Positions 35,401-47,200 of a stretch of DNA of 64,000 nucleotides are shown here, piece by piece. Made by a program: the position numbers and the translations under genes. Origin of the DNA: Ifrita kowaldi. Taxonomy: Eukaryota; Chordata; Aves; Passeriformes; Cinclosomatidae. Each line of letters opens with the position of its first letter. Position 1 is the first letter of the stretch. The DNA lies in NCBI GenBank assembly GCA_013398055.1, contig VZRS01000224.1, positions 590,794 to 654,793 of the forward strand, in the 5' to 3' direction. Under the pieces are notes generated by a model that saw nothing but the letters and a program-made list of their open reading frames with translations, searched no databases and was not told the DNA's origin.

Positions 35401-38400
35401 CTTTCATTTGTGTGAGGTGTGTAGGAGCGCTCACCAAAGTGAGAATGGCAAAATCATGAAAAAAATTAAAACAAACAAACAAAAAATAAACCCACGAGAA
35501 TTTATCTCTTTTTTACCAGTTTAACACCATCTTCTTTCCTGAGCAATGGCTGGAGTGACCTTCTCTGCCTGGGAAGAACCCGAAGAAGGGAAAAAAAAAT
35601 TAAATGTTATAAATAACATCCAGCAACACCCCTAACACCACCACAGGTGGGACAGATTTTTCCCTGGGTCACCTTCCCAGTTTGCCCTGTACTGTTACTG
35701 TATGACTCAGGAAAAGCTTTCTCTACAAGTGGGGGTGCCACACTGCAGACTGCCCACCTGGTGTGCCCGTTTCAGGTTTCAGCAGACTCCAATGTAGTCA
35801 CTGAGGGGGATCTCCGTGTGCCAAGCCTCTCCTTTCTTGCTTTCCACATTCTCTTTTCTTTTCCTCCTTTCAGCTACAAGGCAGTGGAAAGTAAATACAG
35901 CTTCTCTTTCCCATTGTGTCCAGGAGAGGAGGGATTAAGGCTTTTCCTTGCCCATTTCCACCTGGTGAGAGGAGGGAGAAGATCTGATTTACAGGTCTCA
36001 GGGTTTTTTCCACAGCTGGGTGAGAGGGAAAACTTCAGCAGTCACCCCTCAGGTATGGATGATGATCAGAGATGATGCTGCTGGGTCTCAAGGCACTGGG
36101 TATCCTGGAGAAAAGCAGGGGTGTTCCCTTTAGCCTCCTGACCAGGAAAGAGCTCCAGCTTTCACCTCTTTGTCCATGCTCAAGTCTGCTCCTGTTACCA
36201 ACACCGTGCTTTGGCAACTGAAGGAGATGTGGGGATGACGCTAGGAGGGGTAAAGAATCCCTCCCCTGCACTACAGTATGGTGGAAATACTTCAGTGGGG
36301 GTGAGAAAACAGGTGAAACCTATCTGCTTTCTACCTTGGGTTCTGATTAAACACCCATTTGGAGGATGTGCTGCAGAAAAAGAGACAAAGAACGAGTTAC
36401 TGCTAATGTCCATGGAGAATTGGGAATGAGCCTTGCATGGCCTCATTCAAACTCCAAATAGTACTACTTCTAAGATGAAAACTCAAGTTTCTTTTAAAAT
36501 TTGGGGAAATTTGGGGCACAGGGAGCTGCAGGAACTTCAGCCCTGAGCCTGTGGGAGTGCAGCTGGGCACTCCATGGCTCGGGGATGAGGGGGCTGTGGG
36601 CCAAGCATCAGCCAACCCAAGCCCACCTCCCTTGCTATCTGATGCCAAACTGAAACGAGCCCCTCCAATGTGCTAGCCCTGCTCCCTCCCCTCTGATCCA
36701 TCACTTTTCTGTGAAGAAAATTACCCACTGTGCAACACAGCACAGGGCAAGGCTTTGGAAAGCCAGCCATTCCCAGCTCCCTGCTCCACAGAGGCAGAAC
36801 GTCGGAGTTTGATGTTTGAGCTACAGTTTAGGTCAGTCCTATTATCATCACAATGCAGAAAAACTGCCTGGGTGTCGGTTAGGTTCACACCAAACCCACA
36901 CATTTCACGGTACACACGTACCCAGGGCGTCAGTGCAGCCTGGGAGAAGGCACATCCCCTCCAGCATCTCTCCTTGTCAGATGCACGGCCACAAAGCCTC
37001 CTCCAGCAGGGATCTGACCGCAGCAGGGCCCCAGCCTGGCTTTCCAAACAAGGGTACTGGCCTTCTCTTACATGGGAATTGGTGCTGGAATCAGTAACAT
37101 TAACAGCAAAGCTCCTGTGGCAGCCAGCACACAGGGTCAGGCCTCCCTGGCTTCTGTGAAGGAGGGATAACCAGCAGCACTGCACTCTGGGCAAGCAGAA
37201 GAGGCACAGCAGGAACCTAGAGGAACAGCCAAGCTTGTTTCACCAAATTTTAAAAATTATTAGGTAGGGAAAGGAGCCTTAACTTCATTTTTCACATTTG
37301 CAAATACCCATCAGATTAGGATCCTTTCTCTGTGGAGGGGGAGAATAGAAGCTGGGAAACTCAACAGTGGCTTTTAAAGCACCTGCAGAAGGCACTTAGC
37401 AAGGAGCAGGAGATGTTTCAGGGCTGGAAGAGAGGGAAGCAGAGAGCTGGCCATGGCAGAGCCCTGGGAAGTCTCTCTCCTCCCCGCTGCACCCCGGCAG
37501 GACCCACAGCAGCCCCAGCAGCCACGGGGGTGCCTTGAGTGGCTTTAGGCAACCTTCATCCCCCTCTGCCACTCCGGTGAGTAAGTCCCACAGTTTGCAG
37601 CGACAGAGGAACCAGTCTGACCACAGCCCTGAATTGAGGCAAGCAACCTTTCACGCGCCTGGCAGCTGCTCCTAATTTTGAAGCAATCGGAAACTCGGAT
37701 TTACACCCTCATGACACCAGCACAATCCACGCCTGGATATTGCTGCTCGGTATCGCTGCCAATCTGTTATAGCACTGCCACACTGAGGCCTGGATACCTT
37801 GTGACTGTCCTAAAACAACCTTTCTCAAAAAATAGCAATATTAAGTTGTTTTCAGGGGAGAGAGGGGGGGAAAAGTAACTTCTAATAATTTCATTAGAAC
37901 AATGTTTCCCAGGATATTAAGCTCTATGATAACAGGGCCTTTTGAGCTGATCACACTGACAGCAACACTGGAGAAATGTTAATTTTCAACTTAAAATCCG
38001 GCTAAATTTGAAACATGCCTTACATTTTATTTTCCATCTTTTCCTTTTATTTTCCCACTTTTTGTCTTCTAACTTGTGGGCTTTTACATCCAGCTTTATA
38101 AAATAATTTTGCATTTGCTGCTACCGTATCTAATATATATGTAATGGAATAAGCACCGGTCTAAGAGACTGGGAGGTCTTTGGGAGCAGCTGTTGGTATG
38201 TGTCTCCAGTTCCATTCTTCCCACTAGAAAGCGCTAAGCAAATATCTCCCCACCAGATAGGCTTAGGGTCAGTTCAGAGTAAAGCCTTGTCAGGTTTAAA
38301 ATGGCAACTTGCTTCAGCAATCCCATTGATTTCAGGGGATAATCACCAACCTGAGGAACAAGATCACAGCTTTACCCTTAAATCTCAGTGGCTGTTTTGT

Positions 38401-39019
38401 TCACACTTTTTACTTTATCCAATGTGGCTGCTGTGGTGCTCAGCAGCAGGATCCATTCTATTTAAAAATTATCTCCAAAGATAAGATTATCTTGTCTTTG
38501 AAAACTGCCCAGCTTTGCAGAGCATCCTGGGCAGCCAAGGAGCCCACCCCAGCCAGGGGCAAGCAGCGGGCAGAGTCCAGCCATTGAACAGGCAAAATCC
38601 CTAAGCCGGCAAGAAAATAAGAATAATTCTCCAGTGAAGCCAAGTGGGTCAAGTGGAGCCCCACAGGTGCTGTGGCATAGAGGGCAAGAAATCACGAGTG
38701 CCTCCTCGAGAATCCCTTGACCCCAGAAAGTCATCTCAGCTGTCCCCAGGGTGAGCTGAGAGGACACACCAAGGAGAGAGGGAGTTTGCATCCCCATCTC
38801 TACCTGATCTGCACGGTGCAAGTGCTAGGAGTGTCTGGGATCCCCCTAGATTTAGGTGGGCGAAGCTTGCCCACATGGAAGATGAGGCACTGCTTTCCCT
38901 ACCAGCTGGCTACGAGGCAGTCTGGGAACGGGGCTGAGAGCCGCACTGGTCTTGATCTCCCTCCCTGCCTCCCCACTTCCCCAGTGAAATCTGAAACGTG
39001 GCTATTTCTGCCACCGCTG

Positions 39020-39290
39020 ACAAACACCGTCACCTTTCGCTCCCTCCCTCGCGGGTGACAGGGTGCAGCGCCCGGGACCACAATGAATCATCGCCCGGCG
39101 GCTCCCGAGCTCCGCGGAGCCAGCGGGGCCACCCACGCCAGCCCAGCGCTGTGGGGCGGGGAGCGCAGCCCCAGCTGCAAGGAGAGGCGGGGGGGCTGCA
39201 TTGCATTCGGCTTGTATTGGGAAAACGGGGATAAATAGCAGGCACTGCAAGGGAGAAGAGAGGAGAGCTGGCTCTCAAACACCCCCATGG
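39020..39290 (+). promoter_or_regulatory. Isolated GC-rich, promoter-like element (GC box, CCAAT, TATA-like)
   Basis: CpG density rises locally within ordinary intergenic DNA. The order on the plus strand is a GC box GGGGCGGGG at 39153-39161, an inverted CCAAT (ATTGG) at 39216-39220 and a TATA-like ATAAATAG at 39231-39238. A purine-rich possible start region follows about 25-30 bases later. The first ATG, at 39287, opens a 92-codon frame (MAAGRAASCRGRGSWELT...) that ends at 39563-39565 and has no family that I know. The spacing is that of a real core promoter, but each motif is short. It could drive a lncRNA, or be an enhancer or an eroded LTR. Confidence 0.35.
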
Positions 39291-42200
39291 CTGCTGGCCG
39301 TGCTGCCTCTTGCCGTGGCCGCGGCAGCTGGGAGCTGACATTCCAGGGGAGCTTCAGCTGGCACAGCAGTGCCCAGGACAGGGTAGTCCCCGGAAAGACT
39401 GGGCAGTGCAGGGGCATGGAGAAGCCCAGCCTGGCTGGGGAAGCTCCCTCCCACATGCGGCCATACCCGGGCTCCAGTCACATCTCCACCCAAAACTGCC
39501 CGCTGCCAGCACTTCAGAGAATCTTCTTGCATGGGAAAACTCCTCTGCTGTTGACATCCATCTGAATTCACCTCGATGGGCATTAAAACGTTTCCCTGAC
39601 AGGCAGGGATTGCTATGCAGAAGAGTTAAATGTCAAGAGGAACTCCCTTCGGCTGGATGCTATGTCCCAGTTTCTTTGCAGGATCACAGCTCACTGGACA
39701 TTGCAAGTCCACTTTTTGTACGTAAGGAAACCAAGTAAGCTTTGGATACCACAGAACCCGTAGTTACATTTCTCCAGTACATGACTTGATCCAACCACGC
39801 TCACATCCTTCCTGCCACCCAGGATGGCCCTTCTAGTTTTTCCTCAGGCTTCCAGCTCTTCTTTGAGTAAAATATAGAGCACTTAATTGCAGGAGTGCAT
39901 CTGCAGCTTGTCCCCAAGGGAAAAAGGGCACCCTGATGTGAGCAAAGCATTGCCCATTTCAGCCAAGAGCTCTGCTCCCATTTCAGGGTGACACTCACAC
40001 TCCTCCCTGGACGCCAGCGCTCGCCACCTCAATCTTCCACAGGCAACACATTCCAGAGCACAATCAAACCTATTGTGCAGCTCTAGAACAGTTTTTGCTT
40101 TCATCTATTGGAGGGAACAGCACAAGGATTTTTATATCTAATCCAATAAATCTACACTGACATCTTGTGGAGATCCAGAGACCAAAATGCCACAGCCACT
40201 GGGCAGGGTGGGATTTACACCTTCGCCATGTCCTGCTGGACATTACCACAGAGGCAGCTGGACTTTCCAAAGCAGCTCCAGCTGTGTCTGCAGTGAAAAC
40301 CAGGCCCTGCTGCACCAGAAGTCATTGTTCTTGGTCCACAAACATAATTTTAAGTGATCCTCGCAAGCCCAACTAAACCAAGACTATTTACTCTCGAATC
40401 CCCACTGAAAGCAATACTGTGGCCATTCTTAAATCACTGCCGTGATGCTTCAGGCTTCTCAAAGCACAAGCTTCTGATGAGGAGCTATTTTCATCCTGAA
40501 ATTTTATTATCTCTGTAAGTGCTGAAAGAAAATGGACTTAAGTAGCACTCAAGGACTACTTTAATGCTCCTCTTCATCCAAAATACACTGTTCAAGCAAA
40601 AACTGCCTGCAGTTTAGGAACCTGTGCAAGATTTTCCTCCATATTCGCCCCATTCATTTTGGTCCCTCTGCCAAGTCCAAAGGGTTAAATTAAGCCACTG
40701 CCTACTTTCTTCCAGTGCTCAGGTAAGTGTTCAAGGAGTACAAGCTTCCTGTTAGGCACAGGTCAAAAGGGACCTTCAGTGAAATTGCTTAGCAGCGGTT
40801 AACACCAAGAGCTGAAATCCCAGGACAGACAATCTCTCAATCCAACCATACAATTGTTCCTCCAGCTTTTTCTTAATACCATCTAGGGACCAAATGCTCC
40901 ATCTCCTCCAAGATGGCCAGAGACCCTCTGGAACCACTGTGGTAGCACCAGACAGGTGGAAAATGGGGACTACTTAGACGTATACTAGAAGGTGGAGGAA
41001 GAGACTTCTTCACAGCATAGCAGCCAAGACCATCATTCACAGTGCTAACATCTGCCACCACTGTCTCCAGCAATGAACCTTTTAACCCTTTGTCTGCAAC
41101 TTCCCAGCAACTCAGCCATCTCCACCAACAGAAAATCCTCCTGCTACACACCCATTGTAGTTGCCTCAGAGGAAGAACTGTCACCCCAAAGCTGCACATG
41201 AACAACGTTCCCCACAATTACGGCTCTGGCCAGTCTGCTCCATCTTCTTGCTCTTCTCAGGGCAGCATCAACCCCAGCCCCCTGCCAAAGCCAGACAACT
41301 TTCCAGTGTGGATGTCACACAGTGTGGGAGGCACAGCATCAGCAGCGCATTACAAGACCTCAGCTTTCCATGCATAAAGATGGAAACAGAATAGTGTGGA
41401 ACGTAACAAATGCTACTTTACCTCAGACAGATGCTAATGCTGAGCCCATTAAGTTACCACGTAGCACCACCTAACGAGTTACAAGAGGGGGGAAACCCGG
41501 CCATCCTAAGAAAAGCCCAAATGACTCCGGAGTGGGAATCACAAGCTGCAGCACTGGCTCCACTGTGAACAGCAGATAGCTTTTATCCTTTGAGTTTCAA
41601 AAGAAAAGGGGGGATTTCTGTGCTTGAAAGTGACTAATCTGTAAGCAATGCTTGAAAAGGTAGCAAAGCCTACAACCAAGCAGTGTACACCCCCAAAAAA
41701 ATCACACATCAAAGTCCTGTCACTTGGGCTCTCGTAATGTGCCTTGAGCAGTCCCAGAAGGATCCATACATATGTGCAGCTAGGTCTGACTATTCAAATC
41801 CTGTTGCCTAGTATTAACTCTCAAATCTATATTTAAGCACCTAAGTAGGAATTACCACAGCTTTCCAAAGATCCTAAGCAGCAAGAGCTCTTGTTAAGAG
41901 CTTACCCAAGTACTGACCTCCTAATGAATCTGTTTAAACGATAACATTCACCTCGCTCCCAGTGCAGTGAAATTCAATACTTTCGTGCACTCCTGAACCT
42001 CTTCCAGCAAGAGCCGAGCTTGTGAGTGTCCTGTCTTTCATATCAAAACACAGACTACAGGCAAATACACAAGAGGAGCTATTTCTAAAATCCTGCACTG
42101 ACTTCAGAGTCACTGTACCCTGTTTTAGAAAAGGCTTGAAAACAGCAGAACACAGTCTGTGCGTTATAGTTTGGTAGAAATTTGGGAAGAATGGTATTTT

Positions 42201-43155
42201 TTTAAGCAAAACATATCTGGGCATTGAACCAAAAATTAAAACTATCATAGTACCAAATGGAGATATTTTGATATGATTCTCACTCTCTCCATTCCAAAGC
42301 CAGGAAGCCTCTAAAAATTTCTGCAAAACTTGAATCTTGCTGTTCTTACAGTCAGAAAGTCAAAAAGTTGCTTTTCCTTTCCACAGCCTGAGTCTTTTCC
42401 TTTGCCAGAAGGGCAAACTCATGCCCTGGAGATTGGCAGAACACAGCAACAATATTCCAACTCATAGAAAAAGGCCAACTCTTCATTTTTCATTTGCTTT
42501 CATGTAATTCTCATTTTAAATCAATTTGCATACAAAGCCAGTGTTTTATCTTCATTCTGTAACAAATCCTATATTCATCCTCCTTCCTGTTTGAGTTACA
42601 AGGAAATGTGAGAAACAGACAGGAGCATATCTATAGGGCCAATAGTTGCTAATGTGTTTGGGGAGAACAAGGAAGAACACAATATACAGGGCTGGAAATG
42701 CCCTGTAAATTTCAGCAGCAAGATGGTCATTCAGAATCTTGGACTACAAGTGAGTAGTTCTGGATGAAAATTTAGCACAAGGTAACTGAAGTAAAATACA
42801 TTGCAATAGTTCAGCAGATACGAAGGACCATACACATTTAATTGGAATAAAGGATTATCTAGAAAATATGAAGTTGCTTCAGCAGCATCACAGGACTAGA
42901 CAGAAAATAGCAGTGGCATCATGTAATCTGCAGGCAACAACTCTCCTTGTCAGGGACATCAAGTCCTCTTTCTAGCCCTGCAGATGCAGGAGGTAAGGTC
43001 CCAGCTCCAAGCTGAATCATCATAAAACTGCTCGCTCTAGTGAAACAGCACTTCATGAATTACTTGACATTCAGACCCTTTTTAAAATTAAGCAATACTG
43101 ATGGGAAGTTAGTCAAAAGCTTCAGAATGAATGTATGGATGGCAGGAGGGACTTC

Positions 43156-43430
43156 AGAATCATAGAATGGTTTGGGTCAAAAGGGACCTTAGAGATTATC
43201 TAGTTCCAACCCCTCCTCCATAGGCAGGGACATTTTTCACCAGACCAGGTTGCTCCCAACCCCGTCCAATCTGGCCTTGAACACTTCCAGGGATGGGGCA
43301 TCCACAGCTTCTCTGGGAAACCTGTGCCAGTGCCTCACCACCCTCATAGCAAAGAATTTCTCCCTAACATCTAATGTCAACCATCCCTCTGACAGTTTAA
43401 AGCCATTATGGGTGGCAGCAGTCCCAATAG
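43156..43430 (-). mobile_element. CR1 LINE fragment, about 275 bp
   Basis: It starts on the plus strand with AGAATCATAGAATGGTTTGG, an exact inverted CR1 3' terminus, and continues with 'aagggaccttagagattatctagttccaacccc' and 'cttctctgggaaacctgtgccagtgcctcaccacc'. It is 5'-truncated near 43430. It lies about 0.5 kb beyond the MRPS31 polyadenylation signal, in the same orientation as the gene. Confidence 0.95.
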
Positions 43431-43909
43431 CGAGCCCTAAGGAACATCACTCCCTTGTTATTTTCTGTAACTCACCAGTGTTATGCTGTGCACACATCTC
43501 AGGAATACAACAGCCTTTCATTGAGCACAAGAACCAAAAAGCATACCATTCAAATCACTCTGTCATTACCAAAAACTTTAAAATGAACCAATACATATAG
43601 TTAGTGAAAGGAGGGGAGAAAGGATTAATACCATCTCAACACCAGGGTGGTTCAGGAATTAGCAAAATGAAAGCATTTCAAGTTTTCCAGAGTGGGAAAG
43701 ATGATCCAACCTGTCAAGATACAGTCCAACTGCGAAGGGTGTAGGAAGTGGAATTAGACCTAGGATTTTGTATTGTCCAAAGATTAGTTTCAAATTTGAA
43801 AGACAACAGCTCTGATAAACTAAATTTTAAATGCACATTCTACAAAAGCCATACTTTTCAGTTCTTTCTTTTGCTGTCAAAAGTACCTACACGCACACGG
43901 ACACGCACG

Positions 43910-44058
43910 TAACAAAAGAAAACCTTTCCGTTTATTGTTTAAAATACAGCTTTCAGGCCACATGATCACTGTGCACTGACACTATTTCCATCCATAAGTA
44001 ACCATCCTTTTTGACATAACAATTCTTCATTCCAAGGGTCAGCACTTTCCCAAAAGTC
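43910..44058 (-). other. MRPS31: MRPS31 3' UTR
   Basis: The region runs from the MRPS31 stop codon to just past the AATAAA signal. It is short (about 150 bases) and AT-rich, as is usual for a nuclear-encoded mitochondrial ribosomal protein. The cleavage site is set by the usual 10-25 base distance and is not seen directly. Confidence 0.75.
43931..43936 (-). terminator. MRPS31: MRPS31 polyadenylation signal AATAAA
   Basis: The plus strand reads TTTATT, so the minus strand has the canonical AATAAA hexamer 123 bases after the stop codon. It is the only canonical hexamer between the stop codon and the CR1 copy near 43.4 kb that I noticed. Confidence 0.8.
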
Positions 44059-44270
44059 TCAAATCTCTTGAAGAAGTTCCTTCTTTTCCTCAAAATACTT
44101 CTGAAACCACTCAATATGTTCAACCTTCTGCTTAACACTGAGGTATGGGTTTTTTGAAAGCCCACAGATGACGAGTTCCATGAAGTGGCGGATAGGTCCT
44201 TCCTTGGGAAAGCCTTCGAGGTGTTTATCCAGAAAGATATGTTCATGAAATTCAGCATCATCCTCCATCC
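44059..44270 (-). CDS. MRPS31: MRPS31 exon 7 (terminal)
   Basis: This exon is 212 bases long including the stop, with acceptor CTGTTAG. It completes a split glycine and encodes [20 protein letters not shown], then [20 protein letters not shown] and [20 protein letters not shown], ending LLQEI and TGA. It is nearly identical to the recalled human C-terminus except that the bird frame stops about six residues sooner. Confidence 0.97.
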
Positions 44271-47200
44271 CTAACAGAAAGACAAAGAAAAAAAAGACAA
44301 AGTTGTTATCATAATATAACAGCAGGTTTAACAAAGTAAAAAATAATATAGTTTGAAAATAATCTTAAATAAGTAAAATAAATGGTTCTGCTCACATTTC
44401 TAAGAATATGTAATATTTAAATCAACTTTCTGGCTGGTAATCTTGATAAAAGCTGATGCTGGGGTGGAAGTAGGAGGAATAATTCCAACCATAAATCAAT
44501 CTTCTTGCTAAAATCTGGTTTGTTCAATACTTAAAAATTTTGATTCATCATCGGTACCACCTTTTAGATTGCAGGCACTTTCTTAACAAATTTTTTAAGA
44601 GAACACTGATTGCCTAAATTCTGCAGAGGATTAAAGAACACGAGCTAGTCTTGAACAAATGAGGCAACCTCATAAAGTACCAAATACTGAACAGCCAACA
44701 AACACTTAAATGTCCATTCCAAGTCATGCTTTTAACATTCTATTGCTATCAAATGGGCACAGAAATTTGTTTTTCTGACATTTTCTGAATATGTGAGTGT
44801 ATGATGATGTAAAAGTGTTGTGTGTATCACCAGCTGCTTTCCAGTCACAGCCATCACCAAAGATGATGCATTCAAAAGCCTCCACAGGACATGGGACAAG
44901 GGATTGTTGGAGAAAGGGTAAACTTTTGTTCTTTGTCCTGTGGATTTTTTTGCTGTTGTTCATACTATGATGGTAGAGATAAAGACTCAGAACACAAATT
45001 CCTACATAGAGAAAAAAGGCCGCTTTTGCCATTCCTAATTTTGAGGGGAAAAAACAAAAGGCAATCTGGGATCTGTAATGAAAGATTTTTCTTCAGTTAC
45101 ATATGCATGAAATTTTTTATTTGATCCCAAATTGCTTGCACCCTTAAATAAAAATATGTTATTAGAGAAAAATATTGCACCACTTCCAGATGACAAAAAT
45201 GAGAAGTCTATACCATACACATGAGTATGGTGTACATGTTTTTCTAAGCTAGCTAGTCATGTTTTTCTGTATTATTTGATAAAATTAAATCAGGAGTATT
45301 AAAATTTAGGTAATTAAGCCACGTAAGTTCTAGGCTTCCTTCTTTAGTAGAGTTTCTACAGTTTCAGAAGAAATGATGCACATCTCTGGGATGGAGAAGT
45401 CACTCAGATTGTATTTGTTAAGTCTGCATTACTTTTTTCCTGCTCTAAACTTCAGGTACTGCAATACCTGAGGGAGCTGAGAAATACCTATATTTTTCCT
45501 AGAAATGCATGAGTGTATCAATACGAGTTGCACACCACATTCATCTCCGCTGTTCTTGAAAAAAGAATGTTTCCTTCTTCAGAAGCCCTCTCCTTGTTCC
45601 TTTATGTTGAAAGTTATGATAAAAAAACAGGTAATGTCAGCTTCAGAAAGCATGTTTCTGCTGTGCTTGGAAAACCATGTCCATGGACAAAAATCAGTGA
45701 TGATCCTTTCACTATGCCACCCATGCTGGCTCTCCCCCACCAAGGGGAGGTAGAATCTTACTGTACCTGGATGCTACTGGTTGCTTTTTCAAACTAACAA
45801 CCTTTCCAGATTTCCATACTTTCGCTGGTCTCAAAAATCCAAGAGAACTAAACTAAAAAAACTCACTATTGAAAAAATCTGAATTATGCTGACAGTAATA
45901 TTTGGCCTTCTGGATGCTCTTCTTCTGGGGACAGTTACAGGGTATAAGGAGATTGTGTCTAATAAATAATTTCACCAATTTTCATCTTTAACCCAAAATA
46001 AACAATTTAGAGTCTCACAAAAATGCAGGTCAGAAGGAAATACTACATTATGTATTCTGCTCTCCCTTTTGCCAAAGACTGTACATCGTTTGGGGATGAA
46101 GTGTTAAGTCCAAATATTTCAGTTAGACCACATATTTCAGTCCTCAAAAAAGTAAAGTGTGCATCACAAAAAAGGAGACCACAACTGCCCGAAGCATCAG
46201 AGGCTGAAACCTCTGGTGGGAACAGATTAGATGAGATAATGACTCCCCTCACCCCTAGCAAGCCCTGACTCCTGCTGCAAGCCTGTCCCTCAGCCTCTCT
46301 TGCACTGTCCTCAGAAACTTAATTTGAAAGAACATGCATGGCAGCAGTCTAAAGTAGAGAATTTTCTTTTTCAACCTCAAAATGAGAAGACATCCACTCT
46401 CAATATCCTATTTCCAATCCCCCATATACTACAAAACAGAAAGTCTAAGAACTTTCTCTCACTAAAACACTAATCCTTCCAAGTCATGACCAACCTTGTC
46501 TTAAAGATGTCAATCCAAACACAGATGTTCATCCCTTATAGGGAGTGCTGCTGACATGCTATAAAGATGACTGAGTATTCTGATCTAGTGAAAAAATGTC
46601 CCTGTCCATGGCAGAGGGTTTGAACTAAACGATCTTTAAAGGTCCCTTTCAACACAAAGTAGTCTATCTTTTTAGGATTTTTAGAATTACATCAATCATG
46701 CTCTACAGTAGGTCCCTAGAACAGATGCAGAGTTAGTAAAGAAACCCCGACACAATGGTTGTGTAACTTTGCCAACTTTCTTGGCAAGAGGATCCAATAC
46801 TTCTCTGCTGGGAACAGCAGCTCAGCTGAACAGCAACTAGACAGGACTTGGTGAACTTTTGCCTGCAGAAGCCATCACAGGCAACTCAGGAATTAATTTT
46901 CTGAGACCCTCCTATCACTTGTGCAGGAACAATCTCTGGCCCACCAAAAGCATTTTCTCCTCATAATGAGCACCTACAATCCGCACTGCCCTTTATAGCT
47001 TTTTGAGAAATTACAGCATAAATGCACAGAAATAATAAATGAGGCATAAATAAATGTCTTTCCCAACTTTTTGCCACAGCAATCACGGAGCAGCTTTAAA
47101 GCTACTTAGAAGCAGGACAGGCAAGCAGAAAGAAGGAGGAGTGAGACCAATGTTATGCAAGCCATACTAATGGTTTGCTAATCTGGTAAAAATTAATCAG

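Larger units (their letters stand above)
17700..43900. other. Intergenic region between FOXO1 and MRPS31
   Basis: This 26-kb interval separates the FOXO1 promoter from the 3' end of MRPS31. No conserved protein-coding exon was recognised. It contains CR1 copies near 28.6-29.3 and 43.2 kb, long purine or pyrimidine tracts near 20.0, 21.8 and 24.5 kb, unassigned exon-like open frames at 26.0-28.2 and 31.3-32.4 kb, and a promoter-like GC-rich spot at 39.0-39.3 kb. The stretches 17.7-19.9, 22.1-24.4, 29.3-31.2, 32.5-38.9 and 39.8-43.1 kb hold nothing I can name beyond short chance open frames and A/T runs. Distal FOXO1 enhancers could lie here but cannot be seen without comparison to other species. 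Confidence 0.75.

Noticed and set aside
36721..37194. 157-codon minus-strand frame with opposing 134- and 93-codon plus-strand frames
   Set aside because: Both strands are open, no family is recognised and there is no exon context. It is treated as chance.
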